This document shows, in pieces, positions 1 through 12,450 of a DNA stretch of 64,000 nucleotides; position 1 is the stretch's first letter, and every line of letters begins with the position of its first letter. Both the position numbers and the translations under genes were made by a program. The stretch is from Straminergon stramineum (taxonomy: Eukaryota > Streptophyta > Bryopsida > Hypnales > Calliergonaceae): contig OY987263.1 of NCBI GenBank assembly GCA_963920665.1, positions 25,222,547-25,286,546 on the forward strand, read 5' to 3'. The notes beneath the pieces are model-generated. The model made no database searches. It had not been told where the DNA came from and was given only the letters and a program-made list of their open reading frames with translations.

Positions 1-1424
1 AATGAACATCTTTTCCATTCTTAATTTACCTAATTCTTGGTGCATACATTTATGCTCCTTTCAAATGAATTCACTTTTACATTTCAAAGTGATAAACATA
101 CAATGGTGTATCATAAATGAGTACTACATTTTTGAATGTAGTGGACTTACATTCCAAGCAAGAAGTAATTTAGGGTTAGTTCAAAATCGGGGGTCTAAGT
201 TACAATCATTTCTTTCAAAGAAACGTCTTCTACTCTATGCACTCAATTCAATCACTCTTCATGAGTTTCAAAATTATTTTTTCATATTGCAAAATTGCAA
301 AATACTTGTTGCATAAATGACATTGCCTTCTTGGGCATTTTTACCTTTATTCATAAAATCACCACTAACATTTCAACAACAACAAAAAAATTCCTAGAAA
401 AATATACGTTGGGACACAAGAATCTAATATCTTTTGTTTTTAATTACTTCAAAACCATACCTTATAGAGTTTCTTCCATAACTCTACTACAACTAACAGC
501 AAAAACTTGTAACAAAAAGAGAAAAGAAATAAGCTGTTAAGATTGCTACATGCATAGGGGTACAAAATGTAATATTGAATCTCGACGGCCCTACTCACAA
601 TGCTTGTCAAAAATTTCTTTGTGGATATAAGGGTTCCTATTATTTACTATTTCAATCCAATCCCCCTTAAAATCAAATTGTTTGATAGAAAAAAAAATTC
701 AAATCTTATAGTCTACCAACTTTTTTGTTATTCGAATTTGAAAATAGAATGATAAAAATTCAAAAAAATCCTAAACAACTCAAATTGCAAATATCTACAG
801 TACAAAATTAAAAATAAAAACAATTTACTTGTACATTGCATACTTGTAAATTTGTTAATTCCTAATCAACATCACCAATCCTTTATTTTTGCTAACTTCA
901 TATAATGAATTTTCCCTTATAAATTCTCAAATACACAAAACTTTCAACCTTGTCATTACAAAATCTACTAATGTAATAATTCTTCAATTTTGAAGTTTTT
1001 ATACACTTTGAATTGTCAAAGAGAATTACTCAAAGTCTCAAGCCTTCAACAAACCCTTTTCTCCATCAAAAGTCTTCATTGCTTAAATAAATTCTAAACT
1101 TCCCCATTAATCTTTCAAAAAGTTAAGAATCTTGTAAAGTAAATACATATTAGAAAGAATGACATTTCTTCGTTGATCAATTATTGTATATCAAAAAATT
1201 AGATTTAATGTTCCTTGTATTCTATCAAGTTTTGTACTTGGTACTTTTTTATTGTTTGCAAACAACCATACAAAGTGGTACCTTAAATGGTCAATTTCTT
1301 ACTTTAATATGATATAATGCCACAAGGTAGAAGTAGAATGTAAGCAATTTTTGGGTACAAAAACATGTGCACAAATTCCTTAACACATCAAATACATTTG
1401 GGGCCACTATATATTTTCACTACC
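1..1424. other. AT-rich sequence without recognisable gene
   Basis: Low-complexity AT-rich DNA with short open frames only. I see no domain, splice-supported exon or repeat terminus. It may be the downstream end of the outermost transposon whose coding sequence ends near 1425, but I could not find a terminal repeat. Confidence 0.4.
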
Positions 1425-2530
1425 TCAGCAAACCTCTTCTGTAATTGGACACAACTTTAATCCCTTCCCAATGTATAGGTAATTAGGTATATTATGGACA
1501 TTGTCAATGGCAATGGGAAACCCACTTTCTTCAACATGACCAAGAAGACATGTCCATGAGTACCATACTCTACTACTTCCTATAGCAACCTTGTACATGC
1601 CCCGGTCCCTATTTTGCAATTCTAAAATGCTTATATATACATGTCAAACATAGGGTTCTTCTTCATTTGTGCCCTCACCCTCACCATCATCTTTCAAATG
1701 TCTTTGCAAAATCACTTCTCTTATAACAACAATGTCCACTTTCAAAGGCTCTTCTTTGTTTTGCCAACAGTACATGATATCTAAAACTTGTGGCCATGGT
1801 GGACAATATCCTGGTTCTCCCATCTTCACCAAATGTTTCCTAATGGTTAAATCAGCTAACTCAAAGGCTACAATAGCATCTTCCCTTTGAGGAAAAAGTT
1901 GATCCATGAACTTATGGAGAAGTACATGTACTGGTTGACAATCATTTCCTCTAAAAAACATTGGTCTTGGATTTAGAAGCACCATTGATGAATAAACTAA
2001 TAGCATTGGTGTAGAAGCTGATGAATTACTTGGAATCTACAAAATACACCATACATGTAATACTTATGCATTTTATTCTATAATTAAAACTATGAAATTT
2101 ATTGAATGATTTGGTTATGTATACAATTTTAACAATAATAAATATATTCAATGTCTACATTCAGAATGGTAATCCAAATCATATCAACTCATTTTTAATT
2201 GGTTACCTGTCGGAAAAATCTAGCATGGAAAAATAATCTGTAATGCCCCATAAACTTGTGGATGAAAAACATTGTAATCTTTGCTTTATAGGTTGAGTAC
2301 CCCAATTAGTTTAGTGGATCCAATCCATGGCCATCTTCTATTGCAATGACATGATCACCTACTCTATAATGCATACCACGAAAAATATCAAATGAAAAAT
2401 GTCGTATGCGCAGTGGAGCGTAAGTACCATTACAACACCAAAATGTCGTAAAATGACTCGAAATATTGTCCCAGGGGATTGTAGACTATTGTTGCAAGCC
2501 GAGATTATCCATATTACCAACTTAAGCACT
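1425..2530 (-). pseudogene. 3' part of outermost Tnp2/CACTA-like transposon protein (degenerate)
   Basis: On the minus strand an open frame runs from about 2524 to a donor at 2207/2206 (CAG|GTAACC). An acceptor near 2030 (TTTTGTAG) opens a second exon that continues to 1425. In-frame stops lie at about 2479 (TAG), 2305 (TAA) and 1644 (TGA); each can come from a C-to-T change. The first exon contains the pattern HYRVGDHVIAI followed by YKAKI, which loosely resembles a BAH domain; I would not rely on that. It ends where the A-rich tail of the inserted middle element begins. I infer it is the continuation of the transposase at 21720-23715, separated by the nested insertion: same strand, same decay style, and both halves stop at the insert borders. 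The product is otherwise unrecognised. Confidence 0.45.
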
Positions 2531-3502
2531 CTCTTCACCTTTTTTTTTTTCTCTTTTTCGGATTACTACCTTTCCGGAATCCAATCCGGATCCACTCCTT
2601 TCCGGAATCCGGATCCGTCGCTTCTCACACCCACTGGTTTTGGGTGCCTCTATTTTATCCTCAGAGGGTCCGCCTTTGATCTTGTAGAGGGGTAGGAACT
2701 CACCACTCGTATTCCTCACACTCTCTTCTCTCTCTAAACTACACAAAACACATTTAGACCAAATGTTGCACTAGATCAGACCAAGAAACACTTTCACAAC
2801 TTCCTAGATGGCCAATCTGGATCACAGGTCATTTAGAGTCGTAACAAGTCCTATCCACTACAATGACAGATCAATAGAAACTGGAACCAATGGGGGATTA
2901 TTAGTCATTCACTAAACTAATCCTAGGGTTTGGCAAACCTTTCGGGGAGAATAGGATGGGGATTTTTTTGTTGGCGGTTACTTATCTCCGCACGGAACCC
3001 TCCCTGGTATTCTAGACTCGCATCCATGCCACTCCTTGCCAAATTTCCGTTCTAGTGTTTTAAAGGCACCGCACGCAATATCGTATTTACAAGCCTAAAC
3101 CACGTCACAAACATTCCTTCCCAAATTAGATCTAGTCACCTTAGATCCGGATTCCTCCTTTCCTCCTCTTCTCTCTTACACTTCAACACTCTCACAAAAA
3201 AACACAAGAAAGTTGGATATACAATAGATCAATTCCCGAATGTCCACTTGGTGGCTCAGATTAAAGAAAGGATGACAAGATAACAAATATACGCACTAGG
3301 ATGGAATGAGAGGGCAACAAACTTGCCCCTCACCTAAAAACCCAAAAATCCAAAGCCAAAAAGCCACCTGGAAATCCAGGTGACCAATCACAGACTTCTT
3401 GAGAAACTCGGAAAGTCAGATTCTACAAATTTGGAATCTGGGCTCGCAGTTGGAAACCCGGATTAGATTCAAAATTCAAATCCTAACTACCTGCAATCCT
3501 AA

Positions 3503-3622
3503 TTACTTTGCCTTTCGCGCCTTCTTCGGACTACTCCCGCCTTGACTTGATGGTGCCCGGATGGATGCCCTCAGAGTTGCTTTCAGAGTTGCCTTTACCG
3601 GAGTTGTCCTTAACACTGCCCG
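3503..3622 (-). pseudogene. C-terminal codons of the gag-like protein
   Basis: When the 15.9-kb insert and one copy of its 9-bp repeat are removed, the minus-strand frame that ends at 19541 continues here in phase for 40 codons to TAA at 3505-3503. The tail is lysine/arginine rich and ends SPKKARKAK. The continuity of a basic C-terminal reading frame across the junction supports the reconstructed empty site. The only interruption is a TAG inside the duplicated 9-bp target. Confidence 0.55.
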
Positions 3623-3631
3623 AGTCTAGAT
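3623..3631. repeat. Target-site duplication, left copy (AGTCTAGAT)
   Basis: The nine bases AGTCTAGAT occur here and again at 19538-19546 in direct orientation, exactly outside the inverted ends of the 15.9-kb element. Nine bp is the usual target-duplication length for Mutator-like elements. Confidence 0.8.
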
Positions 3632-3684
3632 TGAGCGTTGCTAGTATGTGAGCGGGGAGCGGGGAATGGTGAGCAAGGAGCATA
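3632..3684 (+). repeat. Left terminal inverted repeat of the 15.9-kb element
   Basis: The sequence contains GCTAGTATGTGAGCGGGGAG and further GGAGC units. The reverse complement of 19537 inward contains GCTAGCACGTGAGCAGGGAG at the equivalent place (one-base offset at the extreme tip). Both ends are built of G-rich GGGAGC repeats. Similarity fades after about 40-50 bp, which is short for a MULE. Confidence 0.7.
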
Positions 3685-3707
3685 TATTTTTTGAGAGTTA
3701 CCAAAAA

Positions 3708-3771
3708 ATGGGATGAAAGTTGGATGAAAAATTAGGATGAAAATTGGATGACAAGAGGATGAAAAAAATAG
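3708..3771 (+). repeat. Subterminal GGATGA repeats
   Basis: Five spaced copies of GGATGA(A/C)AA lie just inside the left inverted end. Subterminal repeats are common transposase-binding sites in plant DNA transposons; that role is an inference here. Confidence 0.45.
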
Positions 3772-4308
3772 ATTAAAAAAAAGAAAAAGAAGACAGTGAA
3801 AGGAATTCTGGAAGTTCAAAAATCATGAATGTTTTAATAGAAAACCTATGACTATGGTTTTGGGTTATACTATGAACGTGGATGATTAGAGGGTAGGGGT
3901 TTGGAAATAAATGATATAGTAGATTGAATTTGACCCTATGACCGTGGAAAAGATGAAGTATTCATATGTATAAATCTACTTTACTATATGATGTATTTTA
4001 AGGTCATTATATTATCACAATAAATTCTAGATTTGAATTCTCAGACCAGAATTTTAATGTTTTAGTTGTACAATTAACATAAAGAAATTAGATGTACAAA
4101 ACAAAGGATGTAAATGACAAACACATGATGTTAGTGATTGGGTATCTTATATTATAATGGATACTCAATACAAGTAATTAGAAGACAAGTCACCTTGTAA
4201 TCTCATAGGGCAAAGTGAAATGCAAGTAGTGGCCCTTTTAGTTTCATTTCAAGTTTAATGATAAATACAGTAGACACAAAAATAAATCTTGTGGTGTAGA
4301 ACACAAAA

Positions 4309-7300
4309 CTAGTTTGGTCCTATATGATTTAGTATACCACTGAGTAGGGTTTGCTTGACATCATTAAAACTCAAGCTTGGAGCATGAATAAAGCCATGTA
4401 CAGTGGAATCTAGATTGCAAATCATTGTGAAAATAAAATAGAGGTGTTTACAATTAGCCCATTGTCCTCACTTCCCTAAAGACTTGATAATCATTTCTTT
4501 GAAATATGGGCAGCTGCACTCTGGAAATGATGAAATTGTAAGCATATATTGCTCAGTCCTTGGCTCCACCCCAGACCTCAAAGAAACTATGCAACCAAAA
4601 CCAGGGTGTAGAACCATGGTCACCCTTTCAATTTGTACATTCAAGGTAAGTGTAGAAGCTGAATTGTTTGCATGTTTTGTGGTTGGCGCCTTGGGGTTTT
4701 GCCGGATGACTTTTCCCGCTCGAATTTTAGGGAGCTCTTCAGGTGAAGATGGAACGGGATAAGCATGAACCAATTCTGTACCTGGTTGTCCTCCAAATAG
4801 TCTCCGAGGTGAAATGACAGTGCGTTGTGGAAGCTGGAAACCAGCCGCTTCTAAGGCCAATATTTCTTTCTTCAAGAGTTTGGTGCCCATTTTGACAAGC
4901 TAAATGGCAAAAACAATTGGTATTGATAATACCCACTTTCGTCTTGTTCCCTTAACACAACGTTCAATGTCGTCATTGCAAAAGAAGAATTGCATCACCT
5001 CATTTCGATTCTTTTTGTAATTCACCATCATACCTGTATATGTAAGGGCTGCTGTGGCAATGTTGTTTTGAACAATTCTTGCTGTGCATTTCTTCTTTGA
5101 AATTTCTTGAAGGGCAAAGCATGCCTTTGCTGATGTCTTTGGAAGTCGTGCAATATGCCATTGCTTTTCATCACAATTGGTCTCCTGAATCGCTGACACA
5201 TGAGAGGAAATGCAAACATTATCCTTTTGTATCATCGATTCGGAAATTGGTACTTCGACGTGTGGAAAGAGGTCTTCCAAAATTGGTTGCAAGTTCTGAA
5301 CACTTGTGGAGGGTCTTGAGGATCTTCTTTGGATGACGGGATGAGAAAAATTAACTTTGTCTGGTCTGTGTGAATCGTACTCGCAGCCCAGAGGCATGTC
5401 TGCCTTCCGCTTCTGCGACCCAAACACTTCTTCACCCTCTAGATGTGGATCTCTATCGAAGAATTCCTCAACACCTAGAATGGTTAAGATTGCTTCTGTG
5501 AGCACCTTTGGATTTCTAGTCCTATTTGCAGAGCGTTGGGCTACTCGAAGCAATAACTCTTCTTTCCCAAGTCCGGTCCCACCTTGATTGCCCTTAAGAT
5601 ACTGGTAATATCGTACCATTTGCATGAAAGCTCTTACGAAATCATCTACGGTGGCAATGTATAAATCGGTTCCACGGTTTCCAGATTGTTGGAGCCACTT
5701 GTTGTATACGGTCTCCGCAAGGTTGCATGAAGGCATTTCAGTGAGTTCAGATTCACTCAAATCCTAAAGTTACAAATCAGAAGTGCCATTATCATTAGTT
5801 TATATTGGCTCTCTACCAGAAATATAGATCGCATCAAACATCAATGTATACCTCTGTCAAGGTCTCTCGGTGCCGAGAGGTCACTCATTGGTATGAATAC
5901 TATGTGCAACTTTTCCAAATGTTGTCCATTAAAATACAAATGTGACAGAAATTAGATACATTAAAGGACTAGGAGGATCTCAAGGGACCTATCTTGGTGC
6001 CAAGAGGCTTTGTAAGGGGTCGAGTTCCATGCATACTAAGTTCTACAAGGATAGGGAAAATATCAATTTAGGCTCCTCCTATGCAATAATAGTTCTAGAA
6101 CGATATAGCAATGAAGGAGAAATATCAGTCATAGATGATTGCCTACAATTCAGAGTCAATGGACAATGATACTTACGAGTTGCATGAATCCACCCCACTG
6201 TCGATATCGAAAATGCCAAAAGGACAACCAAAGCTCCAGTCGATGCAATCCTTCCTCTGTAGTGGCACTAGATGACAACCACCATGCTCTAATGGCAAGG
6301 TAGCGAGCTTCGGATTCTTCTGGAGAAGAGGCGTTCTTATATTGTTTGCAAAGTACACGATGTTGATCTTGTAAGTTGAAATGAATATCAGCCTTCGTAT
6401 GCTTCTCCATGGATTGAGTCCAATGGAAGAGACATGTCCTTTCTCTATCTTTCATAGGAACTAGAATGTCCCCCGATCCATAAACCATCCTTACAGCATT
6501 TCAATTCGTTTGGGCACTATCAGCCATGAATCCCTTAAATTGAGTTTCTCGTACACCATGCCTTTCAAGAACGGAATTCAAATTTGTCCAAAATAGGATT
6601 TGTGCAACGCAATCTTCAGATTGCATGTCGTACATTGCAATGGTCATGACACGACAATATTGAGAGTCGTAAACGTGACACGCCATTATCGTCCAACCCT
6701 TCACACGTTTGACGTGATCAAACATCACCCAAGCTTCTTTGAGATCACCTCCACTTTGCATTCGCTTTACCAAGTCCACTCCACTGCTTGGACCTACTTC
6801 TGACATTTTAAAAACAAACACTTTGTCTACATCTGATCCTTGACCAGGGAACTTCTCTCCTTAACAAATGCCCAAGTGCTGGACCCCCTCAACTTTGTAA
6901 TGCTATCCATAACCCCAAATCTCCTTAAATACTTGAATGAAGTTACCTCGTTTCCAATACTTGGAGAGCGGAAGTACTTGCATTTGTCCAATACCGGAAT
7001 GAGCTCACTGAAGTCTAGGGTTTTCGGCAGCACCCCATCCGGCCGAAGAAGTAAGCCACCTAGAAGTTCTTTCGTAGCCTCCATGATGATGGACGAATTC
7101 ATTGCAGTTGGTGTTCTCTCCATTTGCTCTCCAATAAGACACCGAGTTTTGTCCTTCATATCCCTTAGTTCACCAGCCTTCACAGGGTGCTCGTAAATGC
7201 CAAGATGAACATACGCCCAAGTGAAGTCATATTTTCCAACAACATAGTACACCTGCACATTACACCTTGCAATACAAGATGGGGGTACTTTGCAAATTTT

Positions 7301-8266
7301 GCAAACAAGCGTGGACCCTGGGGGGTGCGTATGTCCAACATCAAGTGGCGTGAGTGACATTCCTTCCCATTCTAACTCATTAATGTCGTTGGTTCGGTGA
7401 ACACGATTAAGAAATCCACAAGTCTGGTTCATACAACGAAGATGACTGAGACAGACAGATGTGCGGAATGACAAGCTCATGTGATTGGTAATATTTGTTG
7501 TCACTGTCTTAGACCAGACATGGCCATCATATCGTTTATCCATCCCAGACATATTCCGGGCTGGAGATGGAGACAAAGAACGGTCTAGCATGGACAACTC
7601 AAATATGACATTGCCATTGAACGTTGGAGGTAACGTTGGCACTTTATGAATGGGAACAACGTCATAATCTATTTTGGACAATATATTTCTACATTCCTTC
7701 AAGGCAGGCAGTCCTCTCAAGCAATCAATTATAGATGATACTGACCCACTAACCTCGGGAGACTTCTCTTTAACTCTCGGATTCTCGATGGTACGAGTCG
7801 ATGAAGGAGTCCCATCCTTCAAAATATGCTCTTGGGAATGACCATGAGAATCAACTTGAGAATCGTCACTCAGTACAATTACATTGTCGTGAATAGGTTC
7901 TACCTTGACACGAGTAATCGGAGGCACTTGAAATGATGAGGAAGAAGACAAGTTGGGGTTGGGAGTCTCTATTAGAACTGAATGATTGGAATTTATCTCG
8001 CCGTAGGCTCTATACTTTCCACGTTTCAGATGCCAGAACCTGCTCACACCATCTGAAGCAGGAAGTTGTCCAACTGTGTGAATAAGGATCCCCATTTTGC
8101 CTTCATAGACTTTTTCATCAATATGGATTGAATCCTTGATAAAATTGAATCTTAAACTTAATCTGTGGGCAGAAACTACAGCCTTTCGATCAGGTCCCAC
8201 TTGAAACGTCATTGGAACTTCCTCATTGCTCACACTGACGACGACCATGTTGAAGGCGTCCACCAT
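4309..8266 (-). pseudogene. MULE-type transposase, broken (zinc finger, DDE core, SWIM finger)
   Basis: The ATG at 8266 opens a 479-codon frame. Its C-terminal half has a Cys/His cluster ending in YEHPV, resembling the WRKY-GCM1/FLYWCH fingers of MULE transposases. A one-base frameshift near 6830 leads into the DDE-like core: GWTIMACHVYD, then FKGFMADSAQTN, then RERTCLFHW. The exon ends at 6180 with a strong donor (CTC|GTAAGT). A 413-bp intron follows, and the second exon starts at 5766 (TTTAG|GATTTG). It holds a conserved-looking stretch (NKWLQQSGNRG...YYQYLKG) and a SWIM zinc finger (CSC...CKHL) near 4510-4425, ending at TAG 4311-4309. In-frame stops are TGA 6503-6501 (expected Trp), TAG 4902-4900 and TGA 4470-4468, the last inside the SWIM finger. 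All fit single C-to-T or G-to-A changes. The family call comes from domain order and motifs; the exact MULE clade is unknown. Confidence 0.7.
5864..6034 (+). repeat. Two degenerate palindrome modules in the transposase intron
   Basis: The transposase intron (6179-5767) contains a perfect core CTCTCGGTGCCGAGAG at 5864-5879 with poor flanks. A decayed core ATCTTGGTGCCAAGAG lies at 5991-6006, followed 22 bp later by ATGCAT at 6029-6034. In the decayed core both CpG dinucleotides have become TpG/CpA. They belong to the same family as the array at 10481-12450. Confidence 0.6.
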
Positions 8267-10480
8267 CGCATATCACCTAGATTCAAATGCACTATAGATA
8301 GAATGATAGACACTATAAGAAATAGGACTTAGAAAAACACCAAACCACATTCGAAAATCCTATGGGGCAAGGATAATCACACAGATGATCAAAAACTCTC
8401 TCGGTGTTTACAATATACAAAGACATGCATTTAGGTATTATGTTTCGCAATGTGGCATAAACCTATTCGTGTGGATATTAATCATGACTGGAGTAAAGTC
8501 CGAGTCAAACTGTGCCCCATAATCTTGGAAGAACTCGCAGCATGATAAAATATAGCAGATGAATTAATGAAATAGACGTTTGAAATTTGAAAACATATCC
8601 AAGAATGATGAACAAAGAAGATCCTCAATGAATAAACCGTGTACTTGGAAAACCAGTACAATAAAAATAAAAAAGTAAAGTACCTGGTAAAACTCAAAAT
8701 TCTTCCTAGCACTATCATTAGTAAAACACTTATAGTGTTACATGGTCCATCGGGGTAGGATTAAATGTAACGGGGCATAATATCATCCAAATGGCTGTTT
8801 TGTGAATGTCTAAGTTAAGGTCTTGAATACTATGTCAGGTCTCAAGAAATTAAATGTCAAAGTCCTTGAAATATGGCATATAAAGTGCTATAAGGACAGT
8901 AGCTAGAGTCTTCGGGGATGAGGTATTCCAAAAAGTAACAAGCAGTAAATAGATTAGAATTTTGCCATCTGCATCATTACAAATCCATTCCAAAAATTGA
9001 TGGTAGGGATGAAGGCAAACCTTGGACCATTATGATTGTCACCCTAACTAATCTAGGATAGTCATCAAGAGTTTTGTAGAATTGATAATCACATAGTCGT
9101 CAGGATATAGAAGCATCGCAAACCTCCGTAGCCCATTGTAAGTTAGTAGATATTATTTCAAATCGAAAATTAATACGTATCTAGAAAGCTAACAATTACA
9201 TTAATCAAAGCATGTCATCTTCATAGGTTTCTAAGATATGGCTGAATATTTTGGACCCAAAAACTCAGATTCAAGGGGTACCCTAAACCAAAGAATCCTA
9301 TTTTGCATTATATAAACCCTTCAAAGGCCCTTAGAGTCCATATATTCATCCCTTATTTAACTTTATAGTCCATAAACTGCGTTGTAATAGATGAGTCATG
9401 ATACAGTAATATGTACTTACAACCAACATCATGTATTTATATTACACTATAAATATTTGGTCACCGATTCCTTCATTAAATACCACCAATTACATAATAC
9501 ACTATATGTCCCCAAAGGGCAAAATTGGTACAGTTATTACCAAAAAAAGGGACCGCAATACAGAACGAAAAAGTTCATCAATTTTCTAAAAGCTCAAAAG
9601 AGCTTCCAGTCTTCAACCTCATTTGGATTTCCGAAAGAGGAGATCAAATCTGGTTACCGGTCAAAATAATGGAACTCGCTTCCGAACCTAAACCCGACCC
9701 TAAATCCTTGGTTCGGGGTAGCCATACCTAATTTTCGAAACGCACCTCCATCGCTAAAGAACTGTTGCTAGTGCAGGATCAGTTCGGCGCAGCAAGGGAA
9801 CTTATGCGTGGATTTAGAATTCTACTCCTCTGACACCTTTGCTTGTGCATGTCTGGAGTTGCCCAGATGGAGCGAATCCTTCGTCCGCGGCGTGGACCCA
9901 CTGGAGGCGCGGGAGTTGAGGCTCCTCATTGACAAAATAGAAACCCAGACGATTAGGTAATTTGATATCCATCGCAAGAGAATGCTCTGGGGATTTCTTG
10001 TTGCCTGTTATTAAATCTTGTCTCAAATGTCGTCACAGTTAGTCTAGAGTTCCAGAGAGCATTTGGATTTCCTTTCGTTGTGATGAAACTTCCTTCACGG
10101 TGGAGCATAGAGTAGTGAACGAAATTTAGGCTTGTGTTTGGAAGGAGATGAGTGCATATAATTCATGCATTGAGCTGCCTTTCCATTTCTGAGATTCTCA
10201 AGGACTTCATAGCGTAGACATGAAAATCAAACGAGTAGTGCATCCCAAAATCAACTGTATTCCAAGGAGAATCGTGAAGCGTGCTATCCAGATTTTGGAT
10301 TAACAAAGCATCTGAACCTCATTACCGAGACCCTCACGGCAAACTCGATTTATGATTCTTAGGCGAGATGCCTTGTTGTGAAATAATTTCTGAAATTCGT
10401 TCTGTCCCAAATCCAATCAGCTGCCGTAATACCAGGGTCTATTCTAATTCACTCCGGTGCTTTCAATATATTTCAAACTT
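8267..10480. other. Divergent intergenic region between the two transposon genes
   Basis: About 2.2 kb upstream of the transposase start with no exon I can support. It should hold the transposase promoter. A lone half-core CTCTCGGTG lies at 8398-8406, with ATGCAT at 8425-8430. A GC-richer patch lies around 9620-9960. Short open frames here look like chance. Confidence 0.4.
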
Positions 10481-12450
10481 ATGCATGAGGTTGCCGATCC
10501 TCTGGATCTCTCGGTCCCGAGAGAGACCTCAGCGTTCCTTCATCATGCATAGAAATCAGATCCCGTTTGGTGGTTCCTCGGGATTTCATGGAATCCAAGC
10601 CGATTATGTACAGGGCTCGGGGTATGGATGATATCTCGTTCCCGAGCAAGTCATTTGAATGATCAATGTATGCAAATGAGATTTGTAAGGAGTGGTCCGT
10701 GTTCTTGAGTTGTTGACAGTTTTCCGTAAGGATCTGTAGTGTCTCGCAGATCCGAAGGAGATGTTCGCGTTCCTAAAACCAATCTTAGGGTTCTCGTCAT
10801 GGCCAAATTCTTACCTGATCATAGAGTGACCAGATGATATACTTGCCAGATGAATTCAGATGTCATTGATCATTAACATAATCATCAAGTGACAGCCGAT
10901 AATGGATCAGAATTGGAAAAAATACACTCAGGTACCTTCTCGATAACCTGTTTCTGGCTATAAGGTTGATCCAGACTCGTATCAACGCTCGTCAGTCTGA
11001 TCCATCGTGGTTTCTGACTTCCAAATATCTGTGCATAAGTTTGTTGGTTGAATATGTCTCTCGGTCTCGAGAGATGTCAGGTCCCTGCACCGTCATGCAT
11101 AGAAAAATATATCCAGAATGATAGTAGTGATAAGTATTCTTGAGTTTTTGTAGAATCTCAGTTTTGTTTTATACCGGATATATGGTTATTTTGTTGTCTA
11201 GTTCCTGAGAGGCACTCTTAATTTGATGGAAGTATGCATACAAAATTGTATCATAAGAAGATGAGATTTTCTAGGGTTCTTCAGTAGTAGTTGGTTTTGG
11301 ACATCCTTATGCATAATCTCGCTAGTAACAATATGATCTCGGCCCCGAGAGGATCAATTGTTGGGTTGCTGTCATGTCAACATTCATCCTTCATGAATCC
11401 CCTCCGAGATGAATCAATGATCACATTCATTTGAATAACATAGTTGTTCCTATTTGTATACGAAATTTTGATCTATTTCTAGAATACCCGTCCATTAATT
11501 ACTTTTCATCACTGCTAAAGTTAAGCATCCTTGATAAAGTCAATCCTGTCTCTCGATACTGAGAAGGACATTCCTGAAGATCAATCTTGCATATCTCCAA
11601 ATAGGTAGACTACTTAGATTTGATTGATTAGGATATGGATTTGTGAATTTAAATAATAGCTATATAGGGTTATGCATACTTCTAAGTCTTAAGTTTGGGT
11701 GTTCATCCGGTCCTGAGATAGACTTCTCGAGGAACAACATATGCATGATTATTGAGTAATCTGCACTACGTCCAACATATTAAAAAATTCTAGGGTGTCA
11801 TCAATAAATCCAAGAATATTATACATAGTACTGAAACTCAAATCAAGCTTTCAATATCGAGAGAACATTCTAAGGTGAAACATCATGCATAAAATCGTTT
11901 ACAGCATGGCAGGCCATTAGTTTCATTAGTTCTCTAGACTAAAGTTTTGAGTTCTGAGGCTGTGATCAGATCAGTAACCTATAAGGATTTATGCATAGAG
12001 GACGGATCGCAATGGCTCTCTCGGTACCGAGAGTTCATCCATGACTTTGATGTCATGCATGACTTTAAGGGTTTGGAGAAAGTACCATAGCTCTTGCACA
12101 AGAGAATAGAATTGAGTGTTCGAGATGTATCTCAGTTAGCCTTATGATTCATGCATAGTGTCTTAACTATATTGAGAGTCTCGGCCCCGAGAGAACATTC
12201 TTGACAATACACTTATGCATATTAATCGCAGATAATGGAATGAGGAAAGAGAAAGCTATCTTAGTATTACGACAATGTCTTTATGGTAAAGGAGTCCAAC
12301 AATATAGTCCCTTCTCAAATGCCCCTATGAAGGATTTCAGTCCTATGTTTTCCATTATATCAAAAGGATCTGTATAGATTATGCATAGTGTCCTTGGTCT
12401 CAAAGGACTCTCGGTACCGAGACTACCATATGAATAAACCAGTCATGCAC
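10481..12450. repeat. Array of eleven 70-bp palindromic modules (ATGCAT-N21-CTCTCGGNNCCGAGAG-N21-ATGCAT)
   Basis: Core positions: 10507-10522, 10633-10648, 11058-11073, 11196-11211 (weak), 11336-11351, 11550-11565, 11704-11719 (weak), 11848-11863, 12018-12033, 12178-12193 and 12408-12423. Flanking ATGCAT-like hexamers end 21 bp before and start 21 bp after the core in modules 2, 3, 6, 8, 9, 10 and 11. Module 1 has 20/21, module 5 has 21/22. Hexamers vary slightly (GTGCAT, AAGCAT, ATACAT, ATGCAC); spacer sequences are unrelated. Module starts are 125-425 bp apart. The array sits just upstream of the methyltransferase-like gene. The fixed spacing of two helical turns suggests sites for a symmetric protein complex; whether they serve transposition, transcription or methylation cannot be read from the sequence. 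Confidence 0.85.
12018..12033. promoter_or_regulatory. Best-preserved palindromic core of the array
   Basis: CTCTCGGTACCGAGAG is a perfect 16-bp palindrome. ATGCAT lies exactly 21 bp away on both sides (11991-11996 and 12055-12060). It can serve as the reference module. Protein binding is inferred. Confidence 0.7.

Larger units (their letters stand above)
2530..3631 (-). mobile_element. Left (3') part of the middle nested element, gag-like retroelement
   Basis: This block shares the motif GGATCCGGATTCCGGAAA (minus strand) with the other end of the element near 21617-21634, in the same orientation. Its minus-strand 3' end is an A-rich run at about 2540-2552, next to the outer element's coding sequence. 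It carries the last codons of the gag-like frame (3503-3622) and about 950 bp of apparent 3' noncoding sequence. The exact border and any target-site duplication are not clear. LTR, TRIM or another retroelement are all possible. Confidence 0.45.

Noticed and set aside
4901..4933. A 33-nt intron in the transposase second exon
   Set aside because: Too short for a plant intron and in frame; a single TAG nonsense codon explains it better.
10481..12450. CRISPR-like array
   Set aside because: The repeats are spaced irregularly (125-425 bp), the conserved unit is a split palindrome with hexamers, and the context is a eukaryotic transposon.
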